Shown here: positions 25,652-35,197 of the stretch, piece after piece
Layout of the letters: each line of letters opens with the position of its first letter
How positions within the stretch are numbered: the first letter of the stretch is position 1
Assembly (NCBI RefSeq): GCF_905475395.1
Contig: NC_058339.1
Span: 8,688,001 to 8,752,000, forward strand
From: Chrysoperla carnea
Taxonomy: Eukaryota; Arthropoda; Insecta; Neuroptera; Chrysopidae
Length of the DNA: 64,000 nucleotides
Direction: 5' to 3'
Program-made: the position numbers and the translations under genes
The notes under the pieces: model-generated
The model's database searches: none
Seen by the model: only the letters and a program-made list of their open reading frames with translations
What the model was told of the DNA's origin: nothing

Positions 25652-26005
25652 ATGCTACAAAAACATCCAAAACCCGGCTACAGAAAATTAATTATTAAAA
25701 GTGCTAAAATACTTTTTGTTGTTGAAGCTGCATTATTTTTCACATCGTACGGTATATGGTATCGTATGAATACAAATCGTGGTAATTATTACTTAAAAAA
25801 GTTCTGCTTAATGAACCATTTGTGCTTAAGTTTTATTAACACACACACCTTAATATATTTTATAGATTTTCGATACTATTTACATAATAATTTACCGTGG
25901 GCTTTAGAAGGTTATTATAAAGTTGGTGAAATTATTGATTCAAATAATAAAATTCGTGAAATTGATTTTACTGTTTGGAAATCAGAGAAAAAATTAACAG
26001 AATAA
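25652..26005 (+). CDS. Cebpzos: CEBPZOS-like mitochondrial membrane microprotein
   Basis: Two exons, 25652-25781 and 25866-26005, join G|AT in phase 1 to give 89 residues. After a short basic N-terminus, one membrane segment (about 19-36, KILFVVEAALFFTSYGIW) is followed by the family stretch MNTNRDFRYYL and then LEGYYK and IREIDFTVW near the end, which resembles vertebrate CEBPZOS. That protein is a small single-pass mitochondrial protein of poorly defined role. The stop is followed after 24 nt by the ATG of the UQCC3-like ORF in the same frame and the same exon, with eight sense codons between. A four-codon upstream ORF ends one base before the start. Identity rests on a short motif, so moderate certainty. 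Confidence 0.8.
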   Translation: MLQKHPKPGYRKLIIKSAKILFVVEAALFFTSYGIWYRMNTNRGNYYLKKFCLMNHLCLSFINTHTLIYFIDFRYYLHNNLPWALEGYYKVGEIIDSNNKIREIDFTVWKSEKKLTE

Positions 26006-26029
26006 GTAAAAGGTGTAGCTTTACTACTC

Positions 26030-27936
26030 ATGGCTGCATTTCAATCACTTAAATGGTTATTAGCTTTTAGTGGTCTTGGATATTTTCTTTTACAAGCTGT
26101 AACACCAAATGAAAATGCTTATCGTGATGTAAGTTATATTAAAATATTTTATTAATAACTAAATATCATTTTTACACTAAATTAATATTCAATTAATCAA
26201 AGTAAAACCATTAATATTTGTGATAAAACGTTTCTATTTTCTCAAAGCTCATCCATTAACATGTAGGTAATTTAGAGCCTAGAGTGTGTATTAGACTGTT
26301 TGTCCATATAGACGTAGGTTGCGGGTTCGAATCCAGGCAGCGGCAGTGTGAACAATTTATAATTAATGGGAGTGCAGAAATTATCATTCACTAGTAGTTA
26401 CCCACCCGTTTCGCTGGATAATTTCAATTTTAAAGACAAAGACTACCACGTTATGTTTCCCTCACTTCTCATGCCCTCACGAATTATTATCGCCAGTGGG
26501 TGGCCAATTGATAATTGGGAGTTGCATCACCGCCAATTTAGACTACCAGGTTACTTATCATTTATTAATAACTCCTTAACTGTTGGGTTTTGGACTAAAG
26601 TATATAAGAGACTTTCGACTTAAAATTGTCCAAAGAATACACTCTTAAGCTATGTCCATTGAGTCACGGGACACCCTGTATATATATAAAGTTCCGTATA
26701 AAATTTGTATTTTTTAGCAGCAAGTCAAAAATTTGTGTGAATGTAGTCCTCAGGTAATCTAACAACGCTTGGAATGGAGGTTATTGAGAGAGCAAGCCTT
26801 TTACTGCTTTGACTACCTGAGGATTACACTTTTTACACAAATTTTTGACTTGTTCCAAATGCATAATAGTAATACTAAGAGACAGTATAAGATCAACCTT
26901 CATAGTTTTCCAGGCAAGTCATTATTTTCGATTGGTTAACAGATCGATAATAATAATAATAATAAAACAAAAGAGGGGTACCGCAGGTGGGTCACTAGCA
27001 CCCAGACCAAGAGTCTTCTGTGCCCTCCTTGAGAACGACCTGTCATCCGAAGACAAGACGTCTTCAGATAGGAGGCGCTATTAAAATCGGAGAGGATAAA
27101 GCTAAAGGATTTTGCCAAGGCTAGACGCCACACAGAAAGCCCACAGATTCTCCGTCAGGATCTCTCCCAGGATAGATGGATCCAAGGTTTCGGATCCAAA
27201 CATTCTGAACATAACGCCCTGCAGATTTCTGCAGGTCCAAATAACATGTACGGAGGTTTAGGCCTCCTCCATACAGTCTCTACAAGTGGAATCATTAGAA
27301 TTCTTCATGTTATGAAGGTGATAGTTCAATCGGCAGTGTCCTGTCAAGAGTCCCACCACCCTTTTCAACTGCAAGGAAGCCCACATCTCCTCCGTCGGGA
27401 TCTCTCCCAGGATAGATGGATCCAAGGTTTTTGGACCCTAACATTCTGAAACTAACGTTCTGCATATTTCTGCAGGTCCAAATAACATGTACAGAGGTTT
27501 AGTCCTACTCCATACATTCTCTACAAGTAGGATCATTAGAGATCCCCATGTTATGAAGGTGATAGTTCAATCGGCAGTGTCCTGTCAAAAGTCCCACCAC
27601 CCTTTTCAACTGCAACAGATCGGTAGCAATAAAATTTGATAAAAAATATGTCTTACCTGGTTATCAGATGGTTGAAGGTTAATTTTATACCGTCTCCTGT
27701 ACTATAAGTCCCCAAAAAATGCACGGTAGATTTATAATTTCATAATATTGCCAAAATATTAATGTGGTATACTTTTACAGCAATTACTTGGCAACGATCC
27801 AAATAAAATAAAAGAATCACGAAAGAAACAAGAACTTTTTGCATTAATTTTGAAAGGAGATACAGAAAAATTTAACGAATCAAGTAATACTAAACCATCA
27901 TCAGATACAAAAACAATTCCAGTCAAGAAAAATTAA
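26030..27936 (+). CDS. Uqcc3: UQCC3-like complex III assembly factor
   Basis: Exons 26030-26128 and 27781-27936 join in phase 0 to give 84 residues. Residues 5-23 form one membrane segment (LKWLLAFSGLGYFLLQA), directly followed by TPNENAYRDQLLGNDPNK and a lysine-rich helix (KESRKKQELFALILKG). This is the layout of UQCC3, an inner-membrane protein needed to assemble cytochrome bc1. The first exon is also the end of the CEBPZOS-like exon 2, and the second is also the start of TBCC exon 1. The stop is a double TAA TAG, with the TBCC ATG six bases after the TAA. The 1.65 kb intron holds a tRNA-like SINE, a Helitron-like end, a hairpin and a minus-strand LINE piece. Short proteins of this type are hard to assign by eye. 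Confidence 0.72.
26268..26347 (+). mobile_element. tRNA-like SINE fragment
   Basis: Contains a perfect Pol III B box (GGTTCGAATCC) at about 26333, but no acceptor stem or good A box, so it is not a tRNA gene. It lies in the UQCC3 intron. Confidence 0.45.
26391..26640 (-). mobile_element. Helitron-like element, 3' end on minus strand
   Basis: The reverse complement of 26391-26418 reads CCAGCGAAACGGGTGGGTAA, then CTACTAGT, matching the terminus at 4250-4277. The following sequence with AGACTACCAGGTTACTTATC recurs at about 40945-40980. Confidence 0.5.
26721..26852. repeat. 132 bp hairpin
   Basis: CAAGTCAAAAATTTGTGTGA and GTAGTCCTCAGGTA at the left are mirrored by TACCTGAGGATTAC and ACACAAATTTTTGACTTG at the right. 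The loop is about 55 bp. In the UQCC3 intron. Confidence 0.75.
26946..27625 (-). mobile_element. Non-LTR retrotransposon 3' fragment with internal duplication
   Basis: Minus-strand frames encode a LINE C-terminal segment (GLLTGHCRLNYHLH, then CRDC). The (TTA)n tail lies at 26949-26963, marking the 3' end. A 242 bp segment is duplicated in tandem (27308 and 27550 are equivalent positions). Frames are broken. Confidence 0.7.
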
Positions 27937-27942
27937 TAGAAA

Positions 27943-29815
27943 ATGGATATAGAAAATATGAAACAAACACATGATAGAATTAGAAATTTATTAATCGATC
28001 GTGATGAAGAACGTAAAAAAGATTTACAACGTAAAAAATTAATTAAAAGTTTACAAAGTTCTGATCAAGAAAATGTTCAATATTTTCGTGATGATTTCGA
28101 TGAACGTAAAAAACAAATTGATTTAGCTCTTATGGAAATTATTAATTCCGAAAATGGTACACTTTTACCAAATGATTTAGCAATACGTTTTGATAGTATT
28201 ACAAAACAAATTAATTTATTACAAAAATTTGTGTCCGATTCGACAATATTCTTAAAGGAATATGAGATACGTCGATCGCAAGAAGCATTACATGATTTAA
28301 TTGTACAAACGAATGAATTAGAGAAGAAATATTTACCAAAAAAGAAATTTGGCTTTAAAAGTAAGAAACAAGTTAAGCCGGTTGTTATCGATGTTACCAC
28401 CCCAAAATTAGATGAAATTGATGGCAGTTATTTGAAAACAAAATATGCATATAATACAGGTAATAAAAACACATCGAAATTACGTTTTAGGGTGTTTTTC
28501 TTTGGGTAAGCGATGCTATTTTAAGCAGATGAAGGTAATCGTTTGGGTTATCGCATTCCCTGCACAAACTCCCAGTAATCAAGATGGAATTGAAAAGTGG
28601 TACAAAGAACATTTTAACTTTACAAGGTGTCACTACCTGCAAAACTGACTTCGGGGTGTTTTCATCGTCCTCCACACAGGCCCTACATGTGAGATCATCA
28701 GAGATCTCCATGTCATGAAGGTGATAGTTCAATCGAAAGTGTCTTGTCAAGAGTCCTACCATTTTTCTCAACTGTGCTCACAGATCAGCCTGACTGTGTT
28801 ATACAGTGCCAGGTGGTTCAGTTCCTCGAAGCATTCATAGACTATTCTCGATTCGAATTTTACGCCTAAAGGTTCCGAATTGTGGCCTGACTATCTGAGA
28901 AGATGCTGAAATGTGCCCCACTGTAACCTTTCGTGTTAATGGTGCGCCATACTGGGCACCTTCAGCATGGTGAAGATTAAAAAACCGTCTCATATTGACC
29001 AAGAAAATCGATTCCTTTATTCTGGGTCCATATGTAGGATGATTCCCAAATGCTTAACTGTTCTGGTTTCAGAACTTTTCCTCTTCTTGTAAACAGTACA
29101 CAGTTCGTTTTAGAGATTTTGTCCATGCACCAACGCTCCACGTAAGAGATTGCGTGTTGCATCAAATCCTAGATAGCCCTAAAAATTAACTGATACGTGC
29201 TTTATGTTTGTAGCGGTATAAATGGTCGAGGGGAAAAGTTATTTCCAACTTTTTAGTTGAAAATTGTGTTAATAAAAGTTTTTTTTTTTTATTATTTCAG
29301 AAAATGAATATAATTTTAAATCAAGAACAGGGGAAACATTAAAACTTGAAGGAGATTCGATTGATAAAAAAGATATAACATTAGGTAGTCTAACAAATTG
29401 TATTGTAATATTAACTGGTACACCCAGTACATTACATATGAACAATTTAAAACATTGTATAGTTCTAACTGGTCCAGTTGGTACATCGATATTTATTGAA
29501 AATTGTGAGAATTGTAAATTTTTATTAGCATGTCAACAATTACGTTTGCACAGTTCAAAACGTTGTGATATTTATTTACATGTTACAAGCCGTGCGATTA
29601 TTGAAGATTCAAATTGTATACAATTTGCACCATATCATTTATTTTATGATCAATGTGCAAATGATTTTCATAAAGCTGGACTTGATTTAAATATTAATCA
29701 TTGGAATACAATTGATGATTTTAATTGGTTGGCTACAGATAAAAAATCACCTAATTGGGATTTACTTGATGAGAAAAATCGTATTGTTGATTGGACACCC
29801 TATTTGAATAGCTGA
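27943..29815 (+). CDS. Tbcc: Tubulin-folding cofactor C (TBCC)
   Basis: Exons 27943-28459 and 29301-29815 join G|AA to give 343 residues, the family length. TBCC acts in the cytosol with cofactors D and E as a GTPase activator that releases folded alpha/beta-tubulin. Residues 1-120 form the N-terminal helical spectrin-like domain (KQTHDRIRNLLIDRDEERK). A lysine-rich linker follows, and residues 173-343 form the C-CAP/RP2 beta-helix (TLGSLTNCIVIL, KHCIVLTGPV). The conserved arginine of the QQLRLH motif, the catalytic finger of the family, is Arg254. The ATG has a good context (AAAATGG) and lies six bases after the UQCC3 stop in the same frame. The 841-base intron carries an antisense LINE piece. 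AATAAA at 29827-29832 is a likely polyadenylation signal. Confidence 0.95.
28487..29165 (-). mobile_element. Non-LTR retrotransposon fragment in TBCC intron
   Basis: Minus-strand frames show, in order, a reverse-transcriptase piece (YVERWCMDKISKTNCVLFTR, 29165-28977) and the C-terminal segment (LLTRHFRLNYHLHDM then CRAC, 28771-28650). Stops and shifts separate them, so it is dead. It is of the same general type as the piece at 26946-27625. Confidence 0.7.
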
Positions 29816-29849
29816 GACATTACATAAATAAAAAAATGTTCAAATTTTA

Positions 29850-30025
29850 AGTCGTTGATGTAGTTTTTTTATTTTTATGTCTTAGATCAATCATTAAAAT
29901 ATTTTCGTTGATAGAATTGGATACAGAAATATTATTGGGTTTTCCTATTGTTTGCAGGCGCAAAATTCTATTCCGAATTCTATTCTCTTTGAATTTGTTA
30001 CAAAATTTTGACAGGTGGTGCTATA
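29850..30025. other. Short intergenic stretch
   Basis: AT-rich, nothing recognised. Confidence 0.5.
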
Positions 30026-30279
30026 CAGGGTGGACCATTTTAATATATTATGGCTAGTAACTCGTTTTATAGCCAATTAATAAATAACTTGAAAGTGTTA
30101 TTCTATTTCTTATCTTTTAGGATCTAATTGACTATAGAAGCAATTCGGAGGACTAGGTCCAATCTGATGTTAGAACATGATGTACCCCCATCAAACTCTA
30201 CAACTTATGTTCATATCAAGTTATGTTTTGATTGATTAACTACAAAAGGAGCTATAATAGATTAAAATAGTCCACCCTG
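30026..30279. mobile_element. MITE with CAGGGTGG termini
   Basis: Starts CAGGGTGGACCATTTTAAT and ends ATTAAAATAGTCCACCCTG, flanked by TA on both sides, as in Tc1/mariner-type insertions. The inner arms also mirror (AGCCAATTAATAA / TTGATTGATTAACT). A diverged relative lies at 48668-48885. Confidence 0.75.
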
Positions 30280-30281
30280 TA

Positions 30282-31067
30282 TTTATGTTAATATTCAATC
30301 TTATCATAGAAATCGTCTAATTTTTGCTCTAATGATTTTTTTGTCTATTTTGCTATTGTAATACTTCAGTTTATAAGTAAGGCTTATTTGTTGTACTAAA
30401 TGATTGTTAATAATAAAAAAACATTTTAATTTAAAATGACCGGGTCATTTCAAAAATATAAAAATTTTTTACCCAATTTCAGTTTTTGTCGGTTTTCAAT
30501 CCATCAAAGATTGTAGATTATTTTTTAAAGTGGGCTAAATTTGATAAACAATTAGTCACACGATTACTCATTCACAGATGACATACCAGACTTAAACGGA
30601 GAATTGTCAGTGCCTATCTGGATATTCTTGAAAAAGCTCCTAACATCTCAAAAGACGACGTTTTGGATCAACCAGTTCCATCAAAGAGGCCAAAGTTTGA
30701 TTAAAATAAACACATTCTCAAAAGACATTTCAGATTTTCAGATATTTTTCATCGATATATTTACAAATATATTTCTTTTTTAATATAATTTAGCAAAATT
30801 TCATCATTTTCGGTTGAAGAGCTAGTATTTTCTTAGAAACCCCTCTTTTCCTCTCAGTTAGTTTTTTTGGGTTAAGGGGAATGCACCTCCTAATCCTCTC
30901 TAAGCCTTCAAGAGATAAAGATAGAAATTCAAAAATAAATTATTTTTGATTTTCACCCACTTTAAAAGACTTCTCGTAATTGAGATATTGAAATCTGGGA
31001 TTTGAAAAGTCGAATCGAATGATCCACAAGAGATAGATATAGATTTAGAAAAAAGTAAGAGCTTTTT
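30282..31067. other. Intergenic, no gene seen
   Basis: AT-rich sequence with no supported ORF or complete repeat. Confidence 0.5.
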
Positions 31068-31262
31068 AATCCCCGTACTAAAAAAAGGGCTGTTATAAGT
31101 TTGACCGATATGTGTTTGTGATTGTGCGTGTGTCTGCCTGCGGCATCGTAGCGCCCAAACGGATTAACCGATTTGATTTTTTTTTGTTTCGTTTGAAATA
31201 TAATTTAATGTTCTTAGATATGTTTCAAGTGCGAGTTTAGGATTCCGTACTCAAAAAAATTA
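31068..31262 (+). repeat. Dispersed repeat copy
   Basis: Same family as 24268-24615: CGTACTAAAAAAAGGGCTGT, GGCATCGTAGCGCCCAAACG and GTGCGAGTTTAGGATTCCGT. Further homopolymer runs (T19, A20) lie at about 31525-31596. Confidence 0.65.
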
Positions 31263-31823
31263 AAAGTTGGAAAAGGCATTAAGAAGTCTGGAAAGGCTCT
31301 CACTTCCGGTAGATCGTAATAGCTTACATTGATCTATCTATATGAATTATTATGTTTAATTTATCTGGGAAATTTCCTAATCAAAAAAGGTATTTTTGGA
31401 AGCAGAGAATGTTCATCGAATTTTTTAGAGGAAAAATTTCTCCGTTTATACATATTATACAAATAAATTCCTCAATAATTTGGGGAAATTCGGATTTTTT
31501 TTTTATTGTTAGTCGATTTTAAAGTTTTTTTTTTTTTTTTTTTGTTAGCACATTCTTCAATGTAAAAAATTAATCAAAAAAAAAAAAAAAAAAAGAACGA
31601 TAGCATAATTCATAATTATTTGTATTTTGAATTTAGTGACATTTTATAAAGATTTCTTACATGCCGACAACTTAACAATCTTATTTATTATATAACTAAC
31701 CTTTTCGATAAAGAGGTGAATTGTGATCCGGCCACCCTATCGAATTTTCACAGCCATTTTTCTCCAACGAAAGATTTAAATTTAATTTCGAAGTTTATAT
31801 TTAATTATAATTTATTAATAATA

Positions 31824-32229
31824 ATGGCAAAATTAGTTGCTTCCGGGCAAAAAATGCTTAGCAGTAAGTAATATAAATAATTTTTCCATATAAATTTGTA
31901 CGTCAAAAAAAGTTCGATAATTTTTTACAATTTTACATGTTTATTAAGAAATTATTATATAATATGTTAATATAGCCTTGATGGTCGAATCCAAACCAAA
32001 ATTGGCAACATTCATGAAATATGCGAAAGTGGAATTAACACCACCAACACCAGCTGATATTCCAAAAATCACCAGTGGAATTAAAGATGTTATTCGTCAA
32101 ACGAAAAATTACAAAGATTTAACTGTGAAAGAAGCTTTTATTGGTACATTAGTCTCAATTGAAGTGTTATGCTGGTTCTTCGTTGGAGAATGTATTGGAA
32201 AACGTCATCTTGTTGGATATAACGTTTAA
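31824..32229 (+). CDS. ATPsynG: Mitochondrial ATP synthase subunit g
   Basis: Exons 31824-31863 and 31976-32229 join A|CC to give 97 residues, normal for subunit g. It sits in the inner mitochondrial membrane in the Fo sector, where it supports dimerisation of ATP synthase. Family marks are FMKYAKVELTPPTPADIP in the middle and the C-terminal membrane helix (about 74-92, TLVSIEVLCWFFVGECIG) carrying the GxxxG-like GECIGKR end, followed by KRHLVGYNV. AATAAA at 32244-32249 is a likely polyadenylation signal. It stands alone with its own upstream region, between repeats. Confidence 0.95.
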
Positions 32230-32559
32230 TTTTGTTGTTGTGTAATAAAAAATAATAATGAACTATGTAGTACAGTGGATGTTAATAAATTAAATTTTTA
32301 AGTAAAATGTTTTTTATTAGTAGCTAATTCTTAGTACAGTGCTATAAATTAATATAAAACTTCACTGATTTTTGCTTGAAATAAAATGTCAGTACGTATG
32401 TATCATTTAGAATAGAAAATTTAGCAGTATTCTGTGTAAAACCTATAATGGAGTTATAAGTACGTCATAGAAAACTAAATTAGGTTCAATGGTTGGCATG
32501 ACCAAAGGCTAAATAAAGAGCTGATAAGATTTACACTTGGATAATCACTCGGGAAAGTA

Positions 32560-33060
32560 CCCTTAAGCAGGGGCGGATTACTACTCCCGTAAACGAGGAA
32601 GAAAAAAGACGAAATCTCTAAATTTTGACCTATAGAACCAATATTGATGAAAATTTGGAATTAAGCCCTCTAGATCAAAAGTTATATGGTGCCGATTGGT
32701 GATTTTTCCAGGGAGGGATGAAATCTAAGCAAAAAGTGTCATTTAAGTATATTTCGAAAAGTAAATACTTCCCAAAATATTACCTGGGGGTTACCACCCC
32801 CTGTCAAATGCATCACTCGGCACCATATAACTTTTGTTTCTTTGGGTCCTATCTACTTACCGTGAAATTTATTTCTTAGAACCTGTAAAATCGAGTTGGT
32901 TGTCAAGGACAGTTTTTTGTCTCGAGTTATCGTTGTTAAATAAGAACGCAGATGGATACATTCATTAAAAAGCGCTTTTCTAAATCATCAGAATACATCT
33001 TTACCATCATACTTGCTCTATTTTGAACTTTTCCAGTGTTCAAATTGCTTAAAAACGAAA
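32560..33060. other. Intergenic, unclassified GC-richer stretch
   Basis: Richer in GC than its surroundings (for example GGGGGTTACCACCCCCTGTC, which mirrors itself) and probably an old mobile-element piece, but no terminus or ORF identifies it. Confidence 0.4.
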
Positions 33061-33089
33061 AGTCACTGTAAAATTGGTTTACTATTCAC

Positions 33090-33682
33090 GCCTTGAAGTT
33101 CAACTAAAAGTCTGCCTATAATTACTGGATATACTATCACTCTGAATGTTTCCTGGAGGGCTTTGACGTCGACTGACTTTAGGTCGGAGAGGTCGTCGAA
33201 GAGAGGCTGGCTTAAGTAAGTCCATCTCCTCATGACAAGAGCTAGGCAGTGACAGAGAAGATGAGACATTGTCTCCTCCTCGTCACCACTGTGACAGCTC
33301 CTGCAGTAGTCGTGTTACACTGCCAGGCCTAAGCGTTCAGCATGCTTTCCGCCCAGCCAGTGTCCTGTGATAGCCGCAACAACTTTGCGAACAGAGGCCC
33401 TTGGAAGTGATATGAGAACTTCGGAACGCCTGCGATTGTACTCAGACCATATCTGTTTTGTAGTACCACAAGTACGTTCTTCCCTCCATCTAAGATTGGC
33501 CTTTTTCAGAATATCCTCTTTCAGGAGTAACTTGCAGTTCGCAAATGGAACTCCCGGATATTTATTGATGCTTGTGTCCGGCAGCATTGTGCCATTTATG
33601 GCAAGCTCGACGGGCTTCACATTTTCCTGGAATGTCCCTGTGTCCCGATACCCATACCAGGTCTACATTCATTCGCCTCTAC
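33090..33682 (-). mobile_element. 5'-truncated non-LTR retrotransposon
   Basis: The minus-strand frame encodes KYPGVPFANCKLLLKEDILK, GTTKQIWSEYNRRRSEVL and AAITGHWLGGKHAERLGL, the region after RNase H of a jockey-type LINE. A second frame carries MSHLLCHC. It is near-identical to 40050-40600 but with broken frames. Confidence 0.75.
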
Positions 33683-33974
33683 CCTTACAACTACAAAAGT
33701 TTTTTAAAATAATTCAAATTTGCGAAGTCAAATGCTAATTGTTAAGCGGAGTTAAGTTTAACGTCAGTGAATTTGATCTTCGGGGTTCGATTTCAATTGA
33801 AGAATCGACTGTAAAGATTGGTTGAGTTAAAAAAAGACTAATAATTAAAAATATGGCTTTTGTATTGAATAAATTTTCTTTATTGAAATACAAGTCAATA
33901 ACCATCTCTTAAAATATAATTTTTATCTGCATACTTTTATTGATATGAGCATAAACTGCACTTATAATGTATAT

Positions 33975-34193
33975 GTTACCGTAATATTGTAATTTCCGTC
34001 AGATTTTAAACCAATTGTAAATTTAGTTACCAAAAAAAAGGACAAAAATCAATCTAGACTGTGCTAACTCGATCCAGACAAACTAAACAAAACGCAATGA
34101 GTTGATTTTCATTAATAGGTGTTGAGTTAGCGCTAGTTGAAGTGGTTTTTGATAACCCGTTTACAATCTAACGGAAATTAAATATAACGATGA
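33975..34193. mobile_element. MITE of the GCTAACTCGA family
   Basis: Left arm GTTACCGTAATATTGTAATT and right arm TTACAATCTAACGGAAATTA are mirrored. The core has TGTGCTAACTCGATCCAGAC and ATTAATAGGTGTTGAGTTAG, themselves partly mirrored. Copy at 42133-42352; fragment at 24878-25050. Confidence 0.75.
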
Positions 34194-34309
34194 CATAGCA
34201 TTCTATTTATAGCTGAAGATTTAATGAGGAATTTTGAATAGTAGTACAAAAAAATTATTTTAAAAATCATTAGACCGTGGGACAAAAAGGCTGCTTTGTA
34301 AAATGATTA

Positions 34310-34570
34310 ATTAATACATACTTGAAATTTCGTGAGTGGCTTCCTATTGGCGAGTCTAACAAGCTTATCCCTGTACGACTTTTTTTCGAAAGCTCTGCGT
34401 TCTTAAATGAGCACAATAAATTATCATGGTGTCCGACCAATTCCTTGCTGCGTTTTTTCAGACCGATAGCTTAAATAAGACGCCATCGTGCTCATTTGAG
34501 AATGCAGCATCGAAAAAAGAAGTTTGGTAGACTCGCCAAAAAGAAGCTTACGCTCAAATTCAAGAACGCG
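34310..34570. mobile_element. Foldback MITE (CGAAAG.GCTGCG family)
   Basis: ATTTCGTGAGTGGCTTC, GTACGACTTTTTTTCGAAAG and AAATGAGCACAA at the left are mirrored by TGTGCTCATTTGAGAATGC... and TTGGTAGACTCGCC at the right. Half copies occur at 37335-37480 and 43120-43235. Confidence 0.65.
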
Positions 34571-35197
34571 GATAACGGAACAGGGTTGGAATTCCGAAAG
34601 CCCCCCAACGATTTCTGAATAGAAATAGCTGTTATTATTTTTTTTGTGTAGCAGCCCTTCTTTTGATCTAATTCGATTGGCGAATTCAGTAACTTTGTTT
34701 TGAATTGAATACCTGTTCGAACTTGGCGAAAATGTTTTCAGCAGGCATGAAAAATAACAAATAAAAAAAAGTATCAAAATGAAACGTTTACTAGAAATTT
34801 TTTAATAATTGAAAATGATCTAAACACAATAAATTCTTGGATAATAATTCAACGAATAAAATTTAAACAACAAGTTCATAATAATAATTATAATAAAAGA
34901 AAACAATAAAAGATAAAAAAAAGAACTCAAAGGAACTAAGAGGAATTTTTTTAATCTATTTCAGAGGAACTTAGATTTTATTTGATAACGCAACGAAAAT
35001 ATAATGTACATTTTTTTTACAGTCTTTTGTGTTGGGTATGAAACAAATTTAAAAGGAAATTTCAAATATGTCTAAATTAAAATAATGAGAATTACTAAAT
35101 AATAAATGCGCAAAGCTATGACAAAAAAAAGTTGTTTTTTTTAATGAGAGCAACGAAATTCTACAAATGGAGCAAGGAGCGTATTTATTTTTAGGAA

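Noticed and set aside
33367-33738. Plus-strand frame of 123 codons, and the similar one at 40227-40613
   Set aside because: Antisense of the LINE coding region; conserved only because the two LINE copies are similar.
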